From Nibribacter ruber (GTDB taxonomy: Bacteria > Bacteroidota > Bacteroidia > Cytophagales > Hymenobacteraceae), in assembly GCF_009913235.1 (NCBI RefSeq), contig NZ_CP047897.1, positions 1,569,501-1,633,500 on the forward strand: a DNA stretch of 64,000 nt, read 5' to 3'. Positions 59,481 to 64,000 of the stretch are shown here, piece by piece; position 1 is the stretch's first letter, and the number at the start of each line of letters is the position of its first letter. The notes beneath the pieces are model-generated. The model was not told where the DNA came from, searched no databases, and saw nothing but the letters and a program-made list of their open reading frames with translations. A program made the position numbers and the translations under genes.

Positions 59481-59560
59481 AAATGTGATACAAAAGTAAG
59501 CCTTGCACCGGTATGAGTCAAGAGCTAGACAAAAAAAATCTCACTTTTTTACGTACCACC

Positions 59561-61384
59561 TCACTTTTTAAGCCGCAACAAGAGTCTGCCCTGCAGATTG
59601 CTCAAGTAAAACTTGCCCTTCTTTTTCTCGGCCTGGAGGCTGGTAATTTGCAGCGCCCAGGCCACCCGCTCTCCTTCCTCCCTGAAGAACAACTCGTTAG
59701 CCGGCAATTGCCTGGGCGCACCATATTGTTTGGCTTGTCCTTTGTGCACCTGCACTAGGCTGTCCAATGAAAAACGCGCGGTCTCCTGCCTAAACATAAA
59801 CTGCACTTCATTGGCCTTCTCGGTCACCACCATCTTGAGAACTTCCTGCCCAATTTTAAATTCTTCCTCCCGTTGGTCTCTTATGAAGGAGTAATCGTCT
59901 AAGCTGACCAGGTAGTCATAGCCTTGAATGAGCTGCACTTCTGCTTTGTTGGCATTGAGAGAGAAATAATTGGCATCCATCGCCTCGGTGCCCTGGGGCA
60001 TACGCGTGTATTCCAGTCCCATGAGGGCCAGCACATCAGTGGTGAACGGTGCGCGTAATCCATATTGGGGCCTGTCTTCAAACAAGGAGTCCAAGGGGGC
60101 GCCAAACCAGGACCGCACAGAGGCGTATTGGTGCATCTCGCCTAGGTATTCTACAATGGAGGTGATCTCAGCGGCCGCTGAATCTGGAACGGGGGTCTTC
60201 ACTTTCTGTACCTGGCCGTTTACCAGCAATTGGTGGCGGGTCATGATCGTTTCCAACCGGCTGGTCTGGCTGCGCTGCGAGACGGAGAACGCGCCCCAGG
60301 GCCCAAAAGCGGCTAGAAAGGCAATGGCACCCAAAGTCATGGGAATGAACTTGATGTTTTTCTGCCGGCTCCACAAAAAGTACACGGCCACCGCCAACAA
60401 CCAAAGCGCCAGTGCCAGCACAATGTACCTTTTCTCCGTGATGCCATAGTCGCGCACGCGGCGCCAGATAGCCAGCAGCAGGAGAATCAGAAGCGGAAAC
60501 AGGGCCCGGTAAAACCATTTGGCGAAGGTCCTGATCCAGCGGTTGCCTTCTGTCTCCCGCACGGGATGAATCAACAGCAAGGAGAAAATGCCTGCCGTAG
60601 AGAAGCCCAGCACCAGGTAGCTCACCCAGCCGCGCGGCCATTCCCACTGCACCAGAATTTTGCCCATGTACGCGTACAAAATCACCAGGTATAGGGTCAC
60701 CAACGGCAGGAGCACAAACTGCGTGAACAGCTTTAAGCCTTTGGGGTAATCAGTGACGCGCTCCAGGTCATTGGGGTTGGGCACGCCAGCCAAGAAGAAC
60801 CAGGTATTGAAAACGCCCACCATGAAGATCCACAGCCTAGAATATACCTTAGAGCTGATTTCTATGTCAAACAGTTGGTCAAAGGCCAGAATAGCCAGCA
60901 CCAGCCCTAAATACAGCACGGCAGAATAGAGCGCCGCCGTGAGCAGCCGCAGGAAAAGGCTTTTGTTGAACTGCCAGAAACCGTTTTCTATGCCTCGGTT
61001 CAGGAAGGCGGCAAAGGAAGCCGCCAGGTGCAGGGCAATCATCAGGAGCATGTACCGCATGACCTCTTTAAAGGCAGGCTCCGGCGGCAGAAACAGATAA
61101 TACCCCGTTAACAGCGCAACTCCCAGCGCCATGAGCAACCAGCGCAGCCTGGGGTGGTTGCCCTTTCTTTCTGAGTACAACTCCAGCACGAAGAACAGTA
61201 TCAACCCCAGCGCCGAGACGATGGCCAGCTTAGGCAGAATGCTCTCCTGCCGGCTATTCCGTTCTATGATGAGCCAAACCACGGTGGTGCCCGTAAGGGC
61301 AGACAACAGCGTGAACGGAAAGCGCAGGAAGGTCTGGTACGCGGCTAAGGCAATTTCTTTGAGGGGCAAACGGGGCAGGGCCAT
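59561..61384 (-). CDS. DUF4153 family membrane protein
   Basis: The start is the ATG at 61384 (MALPRLPLKEIALAAYQTFL); in-frame extension to 61429 merely translates palindrome copy 23. The N-terminal 400 residues contain roughly ten to twelve membrane helices, including WLLMALGVALLTGYYLFL and VTLYLVILYAYMGKILVQW. The C-terminal 200 residues are soluble with a PDSAAAEITSIVEYL motif. DUF4153 proteins have unknown function. It starts 57 nt downstream of the YihY stop. Confidence 0.85.
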   Translation of the reverse strand: MALPRLPLKEIALAAYQTFLRFPFTLLSALTGTTVVWLIIERNSRQESILPKLAIVSALGLILFFVLELYSERKGNHPRLRWLLMALGVALLTGYYLFLPPEPAFKEVMRYMLLMIALHLAASFAAFLNRGIENGFWQFNKSLFLRLLTAALYSAVLYLGLVLAILAFDQLFDIEISSKVYSRLWIFMVGVFNTWFFLAGVPNPNDLERVTDYPKGLKLFTQFVLLPLVTLYLVILYAYMGKILVQWEWPRGWVSYLVLGFSTAGIFSLLLIHPVRETEGNRWIRTFAKWFYRALFPLLILLLLAIWRRVRDYGITEKRYIVLALALWLLAVAVYFLWSRQKNIKFIPMTLGAIAFLAAFGPWGAFSVSQRSQTSRLETIMTRHQLLVNGQVQKVKTPVPDSAAAEITSIVEYLGEMHQYASVRSWFGAPLDSLFEDRPQYGLRAPFTTDVLALMGLEYTRMPQGTEAMDANYFSLNANKAEVQLIQGYDYLVSLDDYSFIRDQREEEFKIGQEVLKMVVTEKANEVQFMFRQETARFSLDSLVQVHKGQAKQYGAPRQLPANELFFREEGERVAWALQITSLQAEKKKGKFYLSNLQGRLLLRLKK

Positions 61385-61396
61385 GCAGGGAAAATC

Positions 61397-61434
61397 TGTT
61401 TTTGCCCTGATTTCAGGAAAATAGCCCAAAAACG
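61397..61434. repeat. 38-nt palindromic unit, copy 23
   Basis: TGTTTTTGCCC and GCCCAAAAACG arms; left CG replaced by TG. Seven bases past the YihY stop (minus strand) and 12 nt before the DUF4153 start. Confidence 0.75.
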
Positions 61435-61441
61435 CAAATCC

Positions 61442-62371
61442 CTAGCGTTTCTCTTTCTCCAGCCGCTTGGTAATGGTGTCAATGCTGATGTTCACCTCAA
61501 AGCCCAGAATGAGGATCATGCAGACAAAGTCCAGCCAGATCATCAGACCAATGAGGGCGCCAATGGAGCCGTAGAACTTGTTGTAGGTATCAAACTTACT
61601 GATGTAGAGCGAGAACAGCATGGACACCAGAAAGATGAGCAACGTGGCCACCACAGAACCCGCGCTCACAAACGGCCACTTGTCATGAATGGCCGGCACG
61701 TAGTAATAAATCATGGACGTGGCCAGGAAGAACAGCAGAATCACGGCCACGTATTTGAGCACCACAATCAAGGTATAGGTAAAAGACTCTGTGACGATCT
61801 CATAGAACACCAGAATGTCCAGAATGTACGTCCCGAAGAAGATGGCACTGATACTGATGAGCAAGATCACCGCCAGGGCCACAGTCAACAAAGTGGCAAT
61901 CACGCGCTTGCGCAGATAGGTCCTGCGTCTAAAGGTCTTGTATTTCTTATCAAAGGCGTCCATGAGGCTCATGATGCCGTTGGTGGACAAGACCAGCGCA
62001 AACAGAAAACCGAAGGAAAGCAAGCCCCCGCGCGGCGTGTTCACAATGTCTTCAATGGTCTCGGCGGCAGCCAGGTAAATCTCCTGGGGCATCACGTCGC
62101 CTAAAAACTGCAGAATGTCCTGGTCCAGGTGCCCTACCGGAATGTAGGGAATGAGCGTAAACAAAAAGATGATGGTAGGAAAGATGGCCAGCGTAAAGTT
62201 GAACGCCATATATGATGCCCGCTTGGTGAGAGAGTCCAGCTTGAGCTCGTCTATCATCACCTTGATGACATGGTAGACGCTTACCCTGCCCTCCATAAAG
62301 CGCAGTTGCTTTAAGAAGACGATGAACCTGCGGTAAGGTCTGGATCTGAGAACGGTCTGGGACAGGTTCAT
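61442..62371 (-). CDS. YihY/virulence factor BrkB family membrane protein (second copy)
   Basis: The 309-residue protein has six membrane helices and the family segments RASYMAFNFTLAIFPTIIF, NGIMSLMDAFDKKY then RTYLRKR, and YGSIGALIGLMIWLDFVC. It is only distantly like the one at 41074. It begins two bases after the stop of the thioesterase gene, so the two are co-transcribed. Function is unsettled. Confidence 0.9.
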   Translation of the reverse strand: MNLSQTVLRSRPYRRFIVFLKQLRFMEGRVSVYHVIKVMIDELKLDSLTKRASYMAFNFTLAIFPTIIFLFTLIPYIPVGHLDQDILQFLGDVMPQEIYLAAAETIEDIVNTPRGGLLSFGFLFALVLSTNGIMSLMDAFDKKYKTFRRRTYLRKRVIATLLTVALAVILLISISAIFFGTYILDILVFYEIVTESFTYTLIVVLKYVAVILLFFLATSMIYYYVPAIHDKWPFVSAGSVVATLLIFLVSMLFSLYISKFDTYNKFYGSIGALIGLMIWLDFVCMILILGFEVNISIDTITKRLEKEKR

Positions 62372-62373
62372 GC

Positions 62374-62781
62374 TTAAAAATGTCCGTCCAGTTTCGCGTG
62401 AATCCCCTCTGGGATGGCCGTGGGCCTGCCGGTTTTCATGTCCACGAACACCATGGTGGTCTCCCCTATGTTCAGGAGCTCCTGCGCCTCATTGTAGACC
62501 TCGTACTCAAACTTGATGCGCGTGCCCTTGGGCTTTTCCTTGACCAGCAGTTTGATGGTGAGCATGTCATCATAGCGTGCCGGACGTATGTACTTGCAAC
62601 GCATCTCCAGCACGGGCATCATCACGCCGTCGGCCTCCATCTCTTTGTAATGGATGCCCAGCCGCCGGAACGTCTCGGTGCGGGCTACTTCATAATACGC
62701 GCCGTAGTTGCCATAGTAGACGTAGCCCATCTGGTCGGTCTCGGCGTAGCGCACCCTTATCTGTACCTCTGATTCAAACAC
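62374..62781 (-). CDS. YbgC/FadM-type acyl-CoA thioesterase
   Basis: The 135-residue hotdog protein shows RVRYAETDQMGYVYYGNYGAYYEVARTE (in part AETDQMGYVYYGNY), with the catalytic Asp, then RRLGIHYKEMEADGV and VFVDMKTGRP. The start codon is GTG at 62781 (FESEVQIRV follows). No upstream ATG is available. It hydrolyses acyl-CoA, likely supporting lipid metabolism; its fusion into an operon with YihY is a minor oddity. Confidence 0.9.
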   Translation of the reverse strand: MFESEVQIRVRYAETDQMGYVYYGNYGAYYEVARTETFRRLGIHYKEMEADGVMMPVLEMRCKYIRPARYDDMLTIKLLVKEKPKGTRIKFEYEVYNEAQELLNIGETTMVFVDMKTGRPTAIPEGIHAKLDGHF

Positions 62782-62812
62782 GTTCCTGTCTTCTTAAGCG
62801 GTGAGTTACTGT

Positions 62813-62852
62813 CCGTTTTTAGCATGTTTTGGGTAAAACTGCCCAAAAACGG
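62813..62852. repeat. 38-nt palindromic unit, copy 24
   Basis: Core 62814-62851; CGTTTTTAGC and GCCCAAAAACG arms, C/G extension. In the 118-nt gap between two minus-strand genes. Confidence 0.85.
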
Positions 62853-62899
62853 GGTTGGTGATTACAAGTATACTAGAAAGAATGGAAATGCGATATTGT

Positions 62900-63547
62900 T
62901 TACTGGAACCTATGCGGGTTGGCGGGCAATTCTTCCTTTGGGTTATAGGCGGCCTTCAAGAGGCGGGCATATTCTTCTACCGTCTCTGAGAACCCGATGG
63001 TTTTGCGCCGCTCGTTCACTTTCTCTGGGTTTTCAATGGGCCAGATGGCCATAGTCCCGTCTTTAGTGACCATTGTGTTGGCCTGGGTGCCGTAGATTTG
63101 TTTTTTGCCCTGGAACATGAGCAACCGGTCTTCCATCATGGCAGCCAAGGTCTTGCTGGCCTCGCCTTCTTGCGCCAGTTTCTTCATCTGCGGAAGGTAG
63201 GTTTCAATCACCTTCAGGGGCGAATGCTGGATGACGAAGAAAATGCCTTCGGCGGCCTTCTGCCCTACCTTGCTCTGCGGCAGCCAACCGTACTGCTTTA
63301 AGATGGTGAGCACTTTGGCCTGGTTCACAGAATCTACTTTTTGCATTTTCTGAAAGAACGCATTTCTATCCTCTTCCTTCACCTCAGAAAATCCCTCACG
63401 CACGGCCTGGTCAGAATCTAGTATCTGCTCCAACTCCACCCGCAACACCTCATACGGAATCTGTTTTTCTGACTTGGTCTGGGCACACCCGGCGCTCACT
63501 AGCAACACGCCTACACAAAACAAAAACGCACGGTAAAGATGCTGCAT
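62900..63547 (-). CDS. DUF6624 family lipoprotein
   Basis: A lipobox VSAGC is near residue 20. The family core has SDQAVRE, YGWLPQSKVGQKAAEGIFFVIQH (in part), and then LAAMMEDRLLMFQGKKQIYGTQ, the region typical of DUF6624 (DR-x-L-x-x-x-G-x-x-Q-x-YGTQ). No enzymatic role is known. It is downstream of the MltG gene on the same strand, across palindrome 25. Confidence 0.82.
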   Translation of the reverse strand: MQHLYRAFLFCVGVLLVSAGCAQTKSEKQIPYEVLRVELEQILDSDQAVREGFSEVKEEDRNAFFQKMQKVDSVNQAKVLTILKQYGWLPQSKVGQKAAEGIFFVIQHSPLKVIETYLPQMKKLAQEGEASKTLAAMMEDRLLMFQGKKQIYGTQANTMVTKDGTMAIWPIENPEKVNERRKTIGFSETVEEYARLLKAAYNPKEELPANPHRFQ

Positions 63548-63575
63548 GCAAATGGGTTTGAAGGAAACAAAAAAT

Positions 63576-63614
63576 CCGTTTTGGGCTGTTTTCCAGAAAA
63601 CAGCCCAAAAACGG
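63576..63614. repeat. 38-nt palindromic unit, copy 25
   Basis: Core 63577-63613, one T short in the left arm. Inner stem GGGCTGTTTTC/GAAAACAGCCC is perfect. Nine bases after the MltG stop. Confidence 0.9.
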
Positions 63615-63622
63615 GAAATACC

Positions 63623-64000
63623 TTATTTCATGATGTTGCGCTGGGTAAGGGCGGCCTGGTAGCGACGGGCGTTGCGCAAGTGCTCTTCCATGGTGGTGGC
63701 AAAAGCGTGGTAGCCAGAGAAATCCTCCTTCGCGCAGAAGTACAGATACTCTGTTTCTTCTGGGTTTAGAACGGCCTCTAAAGAAGAGATGGCCGGTAGG
63801 TTGATGGGGCCCGGCGGCAGGCCTTTGTACATGTACGTGTTGTACGGCGAGTCTTTTTTCAAATGCACGTTCAAGACGCGGCGTATGCTAAAATCGCCGT
63901 TGGCGTACACCACCGTTGGGTCTGCCTGCAAGGCTATGCCACGCTCCAGACGGTTCAAATACACACCGGCAATCTTAGGGCGCTCATCTGCGTGAATGCT
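63623..64000 (-). CDS. mltG: Endolytic transglycosylase MltG, C-terminal part (truncated by window end)
   Basis: These 125 residues are the end of a YceG/MltG domain: [30 protein letters not shown] (in part) and [19 protein letters not shown], then [16 protein letters not shown]. MltG cleaves nascent peptidoglycan strands to set glycan chain length at the inner membrane. The catalytic glutamate lies upstream, outside the window. The frame is open to base 64000. Confidence 0.92.
   Translation of the reverse strand, partial: SIHADERPKIAGVYLNRLERGIALQADPTVVYANGDFSIRRVLNVHLKKDSPYNTYMYKGLPPGPINLPAISSLEAVLNPEETEYLYFCAKEDFSGYHAFATTMEEHLRNARRYQAALTQRNIMK

Noticed and set aside
762-63614. The repeated palindromes as a CRISPR array or tRNA-like elements
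   Set aside because: Copies are kilobases apart with genes between them, no regular spacers, and no cas genes.

Overview
The window looks like chromosomal DNA of a Bacteroidota member, most likely a Cytophagales/Hymenobacteraceae-type organism (Rufibacter- or Pontibacter-like; inferred from gene content, not from any search). The grounds are a SusC/SusD pair, DUF2911, DUF4184, DUF6624, M13 and M48 proteins, an AcrB/MFP/TolC operon, several TAnnTTTG promoter boxes typical of the phylum, many lipoproteins, and roughly even base composition. There is no integrase, transposase, phage gene or CRISPR array. It reads as core/housekeeping genome with unusually rich intergenic repeats.

Layout. 1-4.7 kb: 3' part of a 3-hydroxyisobutyrate-dehydrogenase-type reductase, an aspartyl-protease/PDZ protein, a small membrane operon, queA. 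4.8-6.9 kb: YjgN-type (DUF898) membrane protein plus M48 protease. 7-11.5 kb: SusD and SusC. 11.8-18.2 kb: DUF2911, nitroreductase, a Na+/solute symporter with a tiny overlapping membrane protein, a large PIG-L deacetylase. 18.4-25.5 kb: small lipoprotein, secreted helical protein, OmpA lipoprotein, CDGSH Fe-S protein, APC permease, amidohydrolase, beta-barrel protein. 25.9-37.8 kb: GNAT, S1/P1-type hydrolase, deoxynucleoside kinase, a second helical secreted protein, three related STAS-like small proteins, M23 peptidase, MOSC, xseA/xseB, subtilisin, cyclophilin. 38-43.5 kb: DUF4184, M13 peptidase, YihY, a kinase-fold-like orphan, an alkyltransferase-like protein. 44-50.8 kb: RND efflux operon, thioesterase, TetR. 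50.9-51.4 kb: a GC-rich non-coding repeat unit. 51.6-53.9 kb: unknown enzyme translationally coupled to QueD. 54-59.2 kb: two related soluble histidine kinases and a response regulator. 59.4 kb: tRNA-Ser. 59.5-64 kb: DUF4153, YihY, thioesterase, DUF6624, MltG (partial).

The most striking structure is not a gene. About 25 copies of one near-palindromic unit, almost always exactly 38 nt long, with a left arm beginning CGTTTTTGG and a right arm ending CCAAAAACG, lie only between genes, nearly always just past a stop codon. Several copies carry an extra outer stem whose sequence is unique to the locus; copies without it tend to sit beside a separate GC-rich terminator hairpin. A second intergenic class consists of short arrays with a strict 7-nt period, and the GC-rich unit at about 50.93-51.35 kb looks like a third dispersed element.
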